64,000 bases of DNA, taken from the NCBI GenBank assembly GCA_047967505.1, contig CM106538.1, one strand, 5' to 3'. This DNA comes from Dipteris shenzhenensis (Eukaryota; Polypodiophyta; Polypodiopsida; Gleicheniales). Under the pieces are notes generated by a model. That model made no database searches. It saw only the letters and a program-made list of their open reading frames with translations, and was not told the DNA's origin. Within the stretch, counting starts at the first letter, position 1, and each line of letters opens with the position of its first letter. Position numbers and translations under genes: made by a program. Positions 33,060 to 43,813 of the stretch are shown piece after piece.

Positions 33060-34100
33060 TTCTTGTTGATTTCCCTCAAAGAAAGCACTCAATCAAATCA
33101 ATGCACTCTTCAGTGGGGAGGAGACACGGGGCAAAGAAAAATGGCTAAGGTTTAGTGGAGATTTTGCACGATGCCCAAAGAGAAAGGAGGGCTAGGTATA
33201 GTAAACATGGAATTGTAAGCGGCAAGATTCATGGCACAGTGGATCATTGAGATCCTTGAGGCATCTTGGCCTTTTTGATAAGGAAAATCATCGAAAAACT
33301 CAAACTTGCTAGATGCAAGCACTAGAAAAATATCCCTGAGAAGGCACATAAGTTTTCAGTAGGGAACCCTTTGTGGCCAAAGGATCGAAATTATGGAAGG
33401 GGATTGGGAAAGCATGGGAACTTCTCAAGCCGCATCTTCTTTGGAAAGGTTTCTTGAGGAAAGCAGGAACTTGTACAGTCAGGACTCCGTCTGATTTTCA
33501 GTCATCTCGAATTCATCTCCTACAGATGAACATGCCATCAAAGGGGCTCTCCGTCTCAACAAAAAAGGAATTAGATGCTGGCAGGACCTGTGGGAGAGAC
33601 CTAGCAGAAAGTGGAAGAGTGAGAGGTGGTAGCGGTAAAATTTAGACTAAACTAGTTTGATGCCACCCTAACCAAGAAGTGACAAAATCTATGGGATGTG
33701 GAATCTCTAACATGGATGGGAGGAAGGGCCAAGCTTTCGATCAGAGAGTTCATATGGGTGGGGCAAAACCAATTCTACCCAGTGCCCATCATCCGGGAGC
33801 ACCAAGAGGAACTAGTTACACATCTCAACCGAAAATGGATTTAAAGATGAGACTCGGTGGCAAAGTGCAAAAGGAGGCTTGAAAAGATGTGGGCTAAGGA
33901 AATCCCAGAAAAACAGTTGTGCTTGCTATGGATCATCATGCACAAAGGAGTCTGGACAGCTAATAAAGCCCGAAGAATTGGGCATGGGGATGGGAAGTGT
34001 GCACGTTGTAAAAGGGAGACAGAGGATATTCCTCATTTGTTCATGAATTGTAGGCACAGTCGACCAAATTCTGGAACCTTACCAAAAGCCAAATAATGGG
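33060..34100 (+). pseudogene. LINE ORF2 C-terminal remnant with zinc-binding domain
   Basis: Three pieces of a plant L1-type ORF2 are visible. First is 'PKRKEGLGIVNMEL.AARFMAQWI' (usual CLPK..GGLGI......N.ALLAKW), near 33170-33240. Second is the intervening linker. Third is 33857-34096, with LLWIIMHKGVWTANKARRIG followed by CARCKRETEDIPHLFMNCRH, the zf-RVT zinc-binding pattern (CxxC...H...C) that ends plant LINE reverse transcriptases. The polymerase core itself is absent. The sequence after 34100 may be its 3' UTR. Confidence 0.65.
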
Positions 34101-35240
34101 TGTCCCTATGCATTATGCATACCTGCTCCTCCATCCAGAGCACCGGGGCACTAGCAAGTAGTGTGAGCACAAGTGCTTTGGCTGTTATGGCATCAGAGAT
34201 GTTCTGTTCTTTTCCGAAATGATTTCATTGATTCCTCTCTCATGCTACTAACTTAGTGGCTGAACGTAGCAACAAAGAAAAAATTGGGAGGCACTTGATA
34301 GGATGTCGAAGGAGGTAAAGGTGGGCCTTGAAAAGTTGTAGGCACTCGTGGACCAACAGGATTAGCTCATAGGAAAGACACGAGATGTCATGCGGAAGGC
34401 ACGAGACCTCATGGCGACCAATCGGACAAGCTCATGCGAAAGGCTCTCCCTCATGGCAACCTACACACACGAGCTTCAGGAGAGAGAGAAAGTGGCATGA
34501 AATCTCTCAAAGACGAGAGACGCCCCCCCTTCCCACAGAACCAACGGTGGCCCCTCAATAAATTGTACCAAATGTACCAATCCCCTCTTCTAGACATCAC
34601 TTCGGAAGGAAGCATCTTGTATGTGTAGTACAAGCGACTTGTGGCCCAATCCGATCCAAGAAGTGCTACCTACAGAGTTCGAAAGGAGCATAGCTTGCAG
34701 AGACAGAAGCTACTCACAATGCTTGGGCTCAGGAAATGTCTCAGAGAGACAGGGTCAACCCCAGCGTAATGCGGGGCTAAGAAACACAAAGCAGACACAC
34801 CGATCTTTTGACACTATTGTTGTATCTGTTACCTTTCGTCCTGGCATGTCTATCCCAAAGGAAGAATACTAGATTCTCTAAGCAGTGATGGTTGAAAGGA
34901 ACATTTGTATTTACTATAATAGTTCACTTTGACTTTTTAATATAAAACCCTCCTTTTTGGGGGGGGGGGGGACACAAGCACCTTAGAAGAATTGTATATT
35001 CCTCTCAACTTCCGAGAACGGATGGCAAAGTTTTGTTGAACAAAAAAGGGGATAAAAATAGTAACCATGAAAAAGAAACTTCGAGTCCATGCTTAGACCC
35101 TGCTCATGCGAAGGGGGTAGGTTGCAAACCAGGCTGGATGCCAAATTTCAAATTCGGTTCACATGTATTGGTTTTGGAGGAAAAACCTAGTTCCTTACTC
35201 TCGAGTAGGGCCAACAGAAAAACCTGGTTGCTGGTTAGGG
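34101..35240. other. Non-coding stretch with G run
   Basis: No supported gene. A run of about 12-13 G lies at about 34958-34971, shortly after TTTTTAATATAAAACCC, which resembles LINE tail sequence in plants. Frames in this region show no family resemblance. Confidence 0.35.
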
Positions 35241-35577
35241 GTTCACAAACCACTCCTTGTGGGTGGTTGCCCAGTGAGTTGTGGGATTGGATGCATTATG
35301 AATCTAAATGCCTTGTGAGTTATTGAGGGTAGTCCAGTACTGAAGACCACTTGTTTTGAGTTGTGTAGTCTTTGGGTTCTTTCTGAGGTTGTTAGGCTTC
35401 CAGAGGAAATGCGGCCAGAGTCAATGTGCTGAATGTAGAGGTGTGGAGACAAGGATGTTGAATGAATGCCTTTTACCTTGTGATTGTGTTGTTGTATTGT
35501 TTTAAATGTGGGTGAGGGTGGCTGTGAAGGCGGATTGGGCTCTATTGCTTTTGTCCATCCAGTGTGTTGCCGCGGCA

Positions 35578-35580
35578 ACT

Positions 35581-35613
<33 letters not shown>

Positions 35614-35742
35614 TCTCCCTCCCTCTCCTCTCCTCTCTCTTTCTTTCTCTGTCATGCGTTGCCGCGCGTTGCCGCAGTGGTAGCACACTCTCTCTCCCTA
35701 TCTCCCTATCTACCTCTCCTTCTCTCTCCCTATCTCCCTCTC

Positions 35743-35792
<50 letters not shown>

Positions 35793-35822
35793 CCCCCCCC
35801 CTACCTACCTCTCCTTTTCTCT

Positions 35823-35893
<71 letters not shown>
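35578..35893. repeat. Long (TC)n/(CT)n microsatellite
   Basis: About 315 bp of almost pure pyrimidine with CT dinucleotide runs and a C10-11 run near 35790. Short non-repeat interruptions read GTTGCCGCGCGTTGCCGCAG at about 35657. Long Ser/Leu frames across it are artefacts of the repeat. Confidence 0.95.
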
Positions 35894-35899
35894 GCACAC

Positions 35900-36610
35900 T
35901 GTCACAGCAACGCAACTTCCTTCTCTCCCTACACCTCATGTGAACGTGCTTTTATCAATCTGCATCGCCACTTGGACAGAGGACCCCGACCACTTCGTGT
36001 GGGGGGGTTGGAAAAATCTGATGCAAAGAAGGCTATTGTAGCAGTTGATGAATCGGAGGTTAAGGAAGAGCTGGGCAAACTGATAATGAGAAGGATCGAC
36101 AGAAAATCAATGTTGAGGAACCACAATCATTGCCGTGGGTCAAGGATGCCACTATGGAACAAGGTCAAGGTTTCCCTTTAACCAGTTTACCCCAACCGCT
36201 TAAGAACATCGAACCAATGGATGCACACAGAGGAGAAGCTCTAAGAAAAATCAAGGAAGCATTATAGAGGAACAAAAGTCAAGAACTCTAATTTGTTTTG
36301 AGATCAAACCTCCTTCCACTCTATATGTTTTGGTTGTGTTTGGAATACGCTTTATCCATGAAGTTGCTCGTCATGGTCCATGCCTTCTTAATGAAAAACA
36401 ATCATTGCGGGATAGTTTGTCCTGTCATTTCCTCCTTCCTTTGAAAACTCTCATAGATTGGAAAATTCAATTCTTCCTCTTACCTCCTTTTCGATGGCGA
36501 GATTGTCTACTTCAGCCTTGCCTAAGAAGCATGCAAGGTAAAGATCTATATTGCAGCTTTGCTCTATATTGCATGATTTGATTTGCATGGTTGTTGTTTG
36601 TCACTTAGAA
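35900..36610. other. Spacer without supported gene
   Basis: No domain is recognised on either strand. It may include decayed LINE sequence, since a LINE RT fragment lies just downstream. Confidence 0.3.
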
Positions 36611-36611
36611 T

Positions 36612-36840
36612 TTGTTTTTCTCTATTGGCTTCCCTTGCCCAACGCTCAAGAACCCCTCCAATCACTTGCTCCAATGCCCAACGTTCAAGAACCCCTCCAA
36701 TTGCCTGTACTGGCTTCCCAATGCCCAAAACTCAAGAATACCTCTGCTTGCTCCAATGCCCAATGCTTAGGAATTGCTCATTTCTTTGTCTCTATTGGCT
36801 TCCCTTGCCCAATGCTCAAGAACCCCTTCGCTTGTTGCTA
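36612..36840. repeat. Imperfect tandem repeat with CAATGCCCAA/CTCAAGAA core
   Basis: The words GCCCAACGCTCAAGAACCCC, GCCCAACGTTCAAGAACCCC, GCCCAAAACTCAAGAATACC, GCCCAATGCTTAGGAATTGC and GCCCAATGCTCAAGAACCCC occur in series. The larger string TCTCTATTGGCTTCCCTTGC is present near both ends. Function unknown. Confidence 0.8.
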
Positions 36841-36849
36841 GGATTAAGT

Positions 36850-37068
36850 TTATTCTAGGGAGATTGATTCACCCAATTCAGTTAGGGTTTGTAGCTACTG
36901 TCAAAATGCCCTACCTGCAGTAGATTATGCCCTAATTTAGAATGAGAAGGTTGTTATGCTTAACCGGGATTTAGAAAAGGCTTACAATATAAAAAGTTGG
37001 GACTTCATATTGTGTAGTATGGATTCTCTTGGCTTTGGAAGGGGTTTTTTCATATGGCTCAAGTAGGG
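36850..37068 (+). pseudogene. LINE reverse transcriptase fragment
   Basis: Short pieces read IHPIQLGFV, then in another frame 'EKVVMLNRDLEKAYNIKSWD' and FILCSMDSLGFGRGFFIWLK. These match the plant LINE RT block 'I.P.QSGFV...VVMLKLDFEKAYD.V.W.FL...L..MGFG..F..WI'. The fragment ends at the MITE starting at 37072, which probably inserted into it. Confidence 0.6.
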
Positions 37069-37071
37069 ATT

Positions 37072-37545
37072 CTTAGGGCCTTATGTTTTGGAAGGGAAAT
37101 ACGTAAGAAATAGCTATTTTTGTTATGATGTGCAAATGCACCATGGGAAATAGGGTGGGACCATGGGAAATAGCACTCCATGCTCTAGACCTCAAGGTGC
37201 TATTTCCCACACTCTAGAGAACCATTGATGTGACATTTCCTCTATAGCATGTCTCATTTTCCCTTTGATCATTATGTCATGCATCATAGGAAAAACATTA
37301 AGGGAAAAGCATCCAAAATAGCCATCATTATTTCCCCCCTTTTTCCCCTCCATGAAATAAGCCAGATAGTATGGAATCCTAATGTCTGAAGTAACACCTC
37401 GAGGTCTACACAATGGAGTGCTATTTCCCATGGTCCCACCCTATTTCCCTCTTATTTCCCCTCTATTTCCCATGGTGCATTTGCACAGCATAACAAGAAA
37501 TAGCTATTTCTCACGTATTTCCCTTCCATGACATAAGGCCCTAAG
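37072..37545. mobile_element. MITE-like element with long terminal inverted repeats
   Basis: The ends CTTAGGGCCTTATG (37072) and CATAAGGCCCTAAG (to 37545) are inverted copies. The inverted homology extends about 130 bp inward on each side (GGAAGGGAAATACGT.AGAAA, GTGCAAATGCACCATGGGAA, GTGGGACCATGGGAAATAGC). The right arm holds an extra piece of about 23 bp. The central 180-200 bp are unique and non-coding. No clear target duplication is visible. It lies about 0.6 kb upstream of the PPR start codon. Confidence 0.85.
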
Positions 37546-37828
37546 CTGACAAAAAAGGCGCTTCCCTGCCGTGGCCACTTTCACCAGCAATCTCCACCCT
37601 TCCCCGGCACCACCTTGTTGACGTTCTTGAAAGCACTTGAGTCGACCGCACAAGCTCCCACCAATGAAGCACGTGCGTGGACTCCCGGCTAAACCCCATT
37701 TCCCCCCAGTTCGAATGCCATGGAACTGTTTCCCGAAAACCAATATCCTGTTCCCATGCGTTTGCTGGGAACTTTGAAGCTCAGTTGAATTCTTTGTGTT
37801 GCTGGTTGCATGGCAGCTTCACCTGGAG

Positions 37829-38125
37829 TTGGGTATGAAGGAGAAGACGAACAGGAGGACATTGCTCAAAAGCATCGTACCGAAGGTGCTCGGCCATCAA
37901 CGGAAGAAGAAGAAGAAGAAGAAGAAGAAGAAGAAGAAGAAGAAGAGGAGGAGGACATTGCTGAAAATCATCGTAGAGAGGGTGCTCGGCCATGGAGAGA
38001 AGAAGACGAACAGGAGAACATTGCTTACAATCATCGTGCTCGGCTATGAAGGGAAGAAGACCAACAGGAGGACATTGCTGAAAATCATCGTACCGCAGGT
38101 GCGCTCAGCCATGAAGGGAAGGAGA
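37829..38125. repeat. Minisatellite plus (GAA)n just upstream of and into the PPR frame
   Basis: Four imperfect units of about 50-70 bp (outside the GAA run) each contain GA(A)GAC.AACAGGAGGACATTG, then AAAATCATCGTA-like and GGTGCTCGGCCAT-like words. The first two are separated by a (GAA)n run at about 37906-37946. The PPR frame stays open through the whole block. It would add a Lys/Arg-rich extension if translation began at the ATG at 37835, and in the neighbouring frame the run encodes poly-Glu. Confidence 0.8.
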
Positions 38126-40801
38126 CGGCTCTGGGCCTGGTGCCCCCTGCCTACATCTGCTCGCTCAGAACTAGCCTTTCGCCGTCGCTGCCATCGCTTT
38201 CACCTTCCCCACGGGTGGATATTTGCTCCCGATGCACGCCCCTTTTCTTGTGGGAGAGAGACTAGTTCAAATAGTTTACGATGGCCTTGTGTCAATTCAA
38301 ATGCTTTAAGACGCCCTTTGGTCTTGCCACAGCACAAGGGCGGATCGGATGAGGCGCTATTGGTCAGCACGTTTTCCACACTAAGTACGCTCAGTAAAGA
38401 CCCGTCAGATTGGATGGAACGGCTAAGAGATGCCCTGCACGAGCAGGGAATCCAAGTGGACTCTCCTACCTGTGAATCCCTCATACGGGCTTGCAGTAAA
38501 GCTAAGGCCCTTATGGCTGGTAGGTGGATTCACGAACACATTGTGCAAAATGGATTCGAGCAAGAAGGGGTTTTAAGGAACAATCTTATTCACATGTACA
38601 GCAAATGTGGGGCTTTGTATGAGGCACGGACCCTGTTTGACGGCATGGCCTCGCAAAATGTTTTCTCGTGGACTATTATGATTGCTGCGTATGCGGGAAA
38701 AGGGCATTACGAGGAGGCTCTCCAGCTCTTTCGACAAATGCAGGCGGCTGGTGTGAAGCCAGATAAGTTCGCTTTCACTACCATCCTTGGTGCGTGTTCC
38801 AATTTAGCAGCCCTTGAGCAGGGAAAAGAGATTCATCGTATCATTGCCGAAAATGGATACTATGCAGATGTGGTGGTGAAAACTTCCCTCATGAATATGT
38901 ATAAGAAGTGTGGTAGTGTCGAGGATGCAATGAAGGTTTTTGAGACTCTGCAGGAGCGAGATATCATCTCATGGAATACCATGCTAGGAGCCTATGTTCA
39001 GCATGGGCAAGGCAAGGAGGCTCTTCAGCTATATCGACAGATGCAGACAGAACAGATAAGGCCTAACAAAGTCACCTTCATCACTATTCTTAGGGCATGC
39101 TGTGCTCCCTCCGCCTTAGCACAGGGTAAGGAGATCCATGCAGACATTGTTGACAACGGACTTGATTCAGATATGGTTATAAGGACCGCCCTATTTAATA
39201 TGTACGGCAAGTGTGCGTGTGTGGAGGAAGCACGAATGCTGTTCGACAATATGTCTGTGCGGGATTTGGTTTCGTGGAATGCCATGATGACGACATATGT
39301 GCAGCATGGGCAAGGGAACGAGGCTCTTGAACTGTACAGAGAAATTCAGCAGTTAGGGATAAAACGTAACAGAATTACGTATTTGAGTGCTCTTGGGGCT
39401 TGTTCCTCACCAGCAGCCCTAGCAGAGGGTAAAATGATCCATGAGGAAATTGTCAAAGATGCAGATTTTCAGCCAGATGTAGTTGTTTATACAGCCCTAC
39501 TCAACATGTACAGTAAATGTGGGGAGTTTGAGGATGCAAGGAGGTTGTTTGATCTAATGCACGATAGAGATTTCTTCTCATGGAATGCAATTGTTCTTTC
39601 ATGTATGCAACATGGTCGTTACAAGGAGGCCCTCCAGCTCTATCAGGAAATGAAGAGGGAAGGTTTCAAGCCTGATGGAAGCATCTTGAAGGGTATATTT
39701 GGTACATGCTCCACCCTTGCGGCTTTACCTCAGGTTAAGGAGATCCTTGCTACAGTTACTGACATTGAATTGGAATTAGATGACAGTGTTGGAACTTCCC
39801 TCATAAACATGTACAGCAGGTGTGGGTGCCTGGAGGGGGCTCAGAAGCTCTTTGAAAAAATGAAGGAGCGGAATGTTGAGACATGGAATGCCATGATTGC
39901 AGCATGTAACCAACATGGGAAAGGCACTGAAGCGTTGCAACTCTTTCAACAAATGCAGGACAAAGATGTCAAACCTGACAAGGCTACTCTTACAAATGTT
40001 TTGAATGCATTCATAAGTGCAGGTCAGGTGGATGATGCCTGGCAGTTGTTTGAGTCTATGGATAAAAAGTATGGCATGACACCTGCAGTTGAACACTATG
40101 CTTGCATGGTTGACCTGTTTGGACGGACTGGACAACTGGAGGAAGCAGAAAAGTTTATTAATAACATGCCGCTTTCTGCCGATGTAGCAGTCTGGAGGGC
40201 TCTGCTTGTTGCTTGCAGAATCCATGGTGATTTGGATCGAGGAAAGCACATTGCAGAGTATGTCATTCAGATGGATCCCAAAGATGCTACCACATATGTA
40301 CTACTGTCAAACATGTATGGTAGAGAGGAGAGGTGGGATGATGTAGCAGAAGTGAAAAGAGCGATGGTAGATAATGGTGCAGAGAAGCAATCTGCCATAA
40401 GCTTGATTGAGGTCAATCGTGTGATGCATGAATTTACTGTGAATGACAAATCCCATCCACAGAGTAAGGCAATATATGCCGAGTTGGAGAGGTTGAGTAG
40501 GAAGATAGAGGAAGCTGGGTACAAGCCCAGTGATAGGATGCAAATGTTGCATGATGTGGATGAAGAGGCCATGAAACCCGCAGCTGGTCATCACAGTGAG
40601 AAGCTAGCCATTGCTTTTGGACTTATTACGATGGCTCCCATGGAAGCCCTTCAAGTTTTTAAAAATCTTCGCATGTGTCCCGATTGCCATGCTTCAATTG
40701 AATATATTTCCAAGGTGGTAGATCAAAAGATTCTCGTGCGGGATGCTAGTTGCTTTCATTACTTTAAGGATGGGGCATGCTCATGCGGTGGTTATTGGTA
40801 A
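38111..40801 (+). CDS. PLS-class pentatricopeptide repeat protein with E and DYW domains
   Basis: An intact, intronless frame of 896 codons. The ATG at 38111 gives an N-terminus rich in Arg and Ser with no acidic residue until about 20 (MKGRRRLWAWCPLPTSARSE), consistent with a mitochondrial or plastid transit peptide; the earlier ATG at 37835 lies in a minisatellite. About 17 PPR motifs cover residues 115-690 in P-L-S order (for example VFSWTIMIAAY, KFAFTTILGACS, VVVKTSLMNMYKKCG). E1/E2 start near 691 and a PG-box-like SAISLIEV lies near 762. The DYW cytidine-deaminase domain has HSEKLAIAFG near 827 (H-x-E), CPDCH near 857 and ends GACSCGGYW. Such proteins bind organellar RNA and edit C to U. 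The terminus is GYW instead of DYW. Which transcript it edits cannot be seen. Confidence 0.93.
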   Translation: MKGRRRLWAWCPLPTSARSELAFRRRCHRFHLPHGWIFAPDARPFSCGRETSSNSLRWPCVNSNALRRPLVLPQHKGGSDEALLVSTFSTLSTLSKDPSDWMERLRDALHEQGIQVDSPTCESLIRACSKAKALMAGRWIHEHIVQNGFEQEGVLRNNLIHMYSKCGALYEARTLFDGMASQNVFSWTIMIAAYAGKGHYEEALQLFRQMQAAGVKPDKFAFTTILGACSNLAALEQGKEIHRIIAENGYYADVVVKTSLMNMYKKCGSVEDAMKVFETLQERDIISWNTMLGAYVQHGQGKEALQLYRQMQTEQIRPNKVTFITILRACCAPSALAQGKEIHADIVDNGLDSDMVIRTALFNMYGKCACVEEARMLFDNMSVRDLVSWNAMMTTYVQHGQGNEALELYREIQQLGIKRNRITYLSALGACSSPAALAEGKMIHEEIVKDADFQPDVVVYTALLNMYSKCGEFEDARRLFDLMHDRDFFSWNAIVLSCMQHGRYKEALQLYQEMKREGFKPDGSILKGIFGTCSTLAALPQVKEILATVTDIELELDDSVGTSLINMYSRCGCLEGAQKLFEKMKERNVETWNAMIAACNQHGKGTEALQLFQQMQDKDVKPDKATLTNVLNAFISAGQVDDAWQLFESMDKKYGMTPAVEHYACMVDLFGRTGQLEEAEKFINNMPLSADVAVWRALLVACRIHGDLDRGKHIAEYVIQMDPKDATTYVLLSNMYGREERWDDVAEVKRAMVDNGAEKQSAISLIEVNRVMHEFTVNDKSHPQSKAIYAELERLSRKIEEAGYKPSDRMQMLHDVDEEAMKPAAGHHSEKLAIAFGLITMAPMEALQVFKNLRMCPDCHASIEYISKVVDQKILVRDASCFHYFKDGACSCGGYW

Positions 40802-41039
40802 TGTTTAAAACGATTTTGCCCTATGGGAACTTGCTTTTCTCCACTCTTGAGAAATTTTGTATACATGTCATGTTTGACATGGTTAACATGCTTTGTACAA
40901 TGCTTTAGCATCACAAGATATGTCTTGCGAAATGCAAAGCCTATTCAAGGTTGTTCCATCATGGTGAGGGACCCTAGGGTGATGTTCGGGTTGTTCCACC
41001 GTGGAAGCCAAAAGGGAATCGATAATGAAAGTGCTTGAA

Positions 41040-41350
41040 AGCTTTGGAGTCATTGGGAGCATGAAAGATGTATAGTGGACGAATCGAAAGGTGCATTTAA
41101 AGCTGCCAAAAGAGGCTGATGCAAAAGGAGGTGCTTTCTGTGTCAAGGGGCAAAACAAAGGGTGTTGATCAAATTGTGACTGGTTCAATGGTTAGCATCC
41201 CATTATTCTAGTGGACCAATTTTTGAATTCTGTGCCAAAATCTCCTACGATTCCACTTGGTGCCTGCTTTAAAGTATTCCACCTATGGAGCAAACCTTGC
41301 AATGTTACTGTTGTCCCAAATTTGCTTCAAGTTGATCTTTGAAACTTGGT
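41040..41350. other. 3' flank of the PPR gene
   Basis: No gene and no clear AATAAA polyadenylation signal are seen in the first 300 bp after the stop codon. Confidence 0.3.
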
Positions 41351-41353
41351 CAA

Positions 41354-41650
41354 TCAGTTATGGATCCTGGTCGCAGCTGAACATTCCATCTCTTTGAACG
41401 TCCGAACTAAATACACCATTTTATGAATATCCTCCACAACGTTGTTACAGCACATATATATTCGAGTTGCTTGAGATGCAAATTGCAGGTCTTCTCTTGC
41501 TACACCATGAAAATAAAATAATAGAGAGACAAGTCTCTTGGCAATTGTGGCATCACATGTGGAAGAACTATTGTGACTTGAGGTACAGTCATCAACAAGT
41601 GGTAGAGGAGGTACTCTTGTTCCCTCGGATGCTGTACTCGTACCCGCCAT
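41354..41650 (-). CDS. Short hypothetical ORF
   Basis: A 98-codon frame begins with ATG at 41650 (MAGTSTASEGTRVPPLPLVD) and includes 'IAKRLVSLLFYFHGVARED' and CCNNVVEDIHKMVYLVRTF. I recognise no domain. The composition is plausible for protein, but no promoter or homology supports it. It may be a leader or exon of a decayed element. Confidence 0.2.
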   Translation of the reverse strand: MAGTSTASEGTRVPPLPLVDDCTSSHNSSSTCDATIAKRLVSLLFYFHGVAREDLQFASQATRIYMCCNNVVEDIHKMVYLVRTFKEMECSAATRIHN

Positions 41651-41959
41651 TTGCGAGAAAGATGGGGGTTACCGGTAGCGGCTACAATGAATCGAGGCCT
41701 GCTTCTAATGGACAACAGGAGCAGAAGAGACAACAACATCATTCGTACAGCTAGAAGCAGAGATTGTCTCGGAAGTTGCAAAAGGAGGAGAGAACTGAAG
41801 ATTGATGAAGAAAAATGTTCAACTAATGGAGAAAGGAAAATGGTGTGGACACCAACATCCCGATCGAACAACTTGACCTCAAAGAATTCAACGACCTAAA
41901 CGTTCTCTATTAACCCCAAGAGAGAGCGGAAGAAAGGCTAGAATAAGAATGGAATCGTG

Positions 41960-43015
41960 TCTTGTGTGCTTGTAACATGAGAAAAAGGAAGAGTGGTAAG
42001 GCGAACTAGGGTTGGCCGTCTCGTCAAAAGGTGCTATATATAAAAGCTAGAAAATTGACTTTTGGTCTTTAGTTACAATTGTGCAAGTTTGAGGAACAGA
42101 AGACTTCCTTCTTTTCAACTGGTATGGTCTATGTATCTCATGTTTTTGCCTTTGTGAATGCCTCTCACCTCTTTCCCTCCTCTTGCTCCATGCATTCCTT
42201 GCCCTTCTCTCTCTCTTCTTTCCTCTTCCTTCTTCCCTCTCCCTCTCCCTCTCTTTCTCTCTATTCCCCTCTTGAGGATTTGCATTGTTGCAACTCCACA
42301 AGCCCTTGAAGTGACACCTTGGATTGCATGAGCTTGCATTGCTCCCACAAGGAGTAGTAGGAGGTGTGGAGCTCCCTTGGCATTTCTCCAAGATCCCCTC
42401 TTCGCGTAGAGTCACCGTCGGAGTTCACATTTTTAGCGCCGCTACCGCAGAGAGAGAGTTATGCTTTTGCTTGCACATGCTTCTTCCGTTACTTACCATT
42501 GCCATGAAGCTTGCTTGTGGACTTTAGTGTAGAGAGTGAGTGGAAAAAGTGAAGGAAAGAGAGTGTTAACCGATTGGTTAACAATATGCCACCGTTGGTG
42601 TGATGTCATTTGATGGATAGTGGCAAGTCTGTAGAGCTAGGATTGTGCCTTAGAGCCAAATAGACCCACGATGGTTGTAAAAAAATGAGGAAAGAGAGTG
42701 GTATAAAGGGAATAGGGTTGGCCCTTCTTTCAAAAGGTGACATGTATAAAAGGCCAAGTGCTGACTTTGGTCTTCATTGTTGGATGCACAAGTTTGGAAT
42801 ACAAGCTCCCTCTCCTTTTCCAAGAGTGTTTTTGGGTGTCCTTTTGTTTTCTTTGTAATGCCTTTATGTTTGCCAATCTATCTTCATTCATTCTCCTATT
42901 CATCTCCCATCTCCCCTTTTCCTCTTTCTCTCGTGGAAACACATTGCAATAATCCGGGAGCCGCATGAGTGACACTTGCAGACGGCTCGTGCTTTGTATT
43001 GCTCTTTATTGGCTC
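41960..43015 (+). repeat. Diverged direct repeats of ~350-390 bp (possible TRIM or LTR pair)
   Basis: Copies at about 41960-42350 and 42640-43015 share, in order: GAGTGGTA, AGGGTTGGCC, CAAAAGGTG, a TATA-type box (CTATATATAAAAG at about 42042; ATGTATAAAAGG at about 42741), TTTGGTCTT, GCACAAGTTTG/GCAAGTTTG, a pyrimidine-rich block and TGACAC.TTG. About 300 bp separate them. Shared TATA boxes and same orientation suggest two LTR-like promoter units; no PBS is evident. Confidence 0.55.
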
Positions 43016-43198
43016 TTTCCCAAGCTTCCGTAGGAAGAGCATGGTATTGTCATTATGCAGGGTTCTGAGGCTTTTTGTCATCTACAGATATATCAGGGTT
43101 GTCGTTTGTAGTATATGTGTAGCTTAGGACCTCGAGTCGTATTCCGGTGAGAGACGTAGGCTTAAGTGTGGTAAGCAAACATAGTGCATGCATGTGTG

Positions 43199-43430
43199 AA
43201 AGGAATGTGCATCATCATGGTTGAGGTAATGAAGGCGAAAGAAAGGAATGTGCATCATCATGGTTGAGATAATGAAGGCTTTCGCCTTCATTGGGGCTTG
43301 AAGGGTTTAGGAGGAGTTTAAGGGTTAGAGGGAGGTTCAGGGTTTAGAAGGAGGTTCTAAGGTTTAGAGAGAGGTTCTAGAGTTTAGAAGAGGTTCAAGG
43401 GTTAGAAGGATCCAAGGTTCAGGGTAGAGT
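43199..43430. repeat. 45-bp duplication and telomere-like ~19-20-bp tandem repeat
   Basis: AGGAATGTGCATCATCATGG...GAAGGC is present twice in tandem (about 43199-43285), the second copy facing an inverted CTTTCGCCTTC. From about 43305, six units of the type AGGTTCAGGGTTTAGAAGG follow, each containing a GGGTTTAG-like word. Confidence 0.75.
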
Positions 43431-43534
43431 ACATGGTGGAGAACTCATCTCCCTCGTAGAGCATGGAGGTTAAGGGTTGAGGAAGTAAGGGTTTAGGGGG
43501 AGCATAGGAGTGGCAGAGGAAAAAGGTGTCAAAG

Positions 43535-43660
43535 CATGGGGAAAAGAAGAGAGAGGAGGGAGGAGGAGGAGGAGGAGGAAGGAGAAGGGACGAGGAGGGA
43601 GGAGGAGGAGGAGAAGGGAGGAGGAGGAGGGAGGAGGAGAGGGAGTGGATGGGTTGCAAG
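43535..43660. repeat. GGA-rich purine tract
   Basis: About 125 bp of GAGGAGGAGG-type sequence, purine on the plus strand. Poly-Glu and poly-Ser frames across it are artefacts. Confidence 0.9.
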
Positions 43661-43813
43661 GTTGGAGGAGAGGGGAAGAGGAGTTGTAAGGTTAGGACAT
43701 GCTTTTGGACGTGGAGCACAAGGAAGCATGGACTCTTGAGACAATTGCTTGGTATTAATACCAAAGTAGAACTCAACACAATGCCCCATAGAGTCCAAGC
43801 TTCATTCCATTAT

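Noticed and set aside
35484-36041. Long Ser/Leu-rich open frames
   Set aside because: They are produced by the CT microsatellite; both frames are open only because CTCTCT contains no stop.
37796-37835. Upstream extension of the PPR frame beyond any ATG
   Set aside because: The first codon of the open frame is GTG, not a credible plant start. The ATG at 38111 gives a transit-peptide-like N-terminus.
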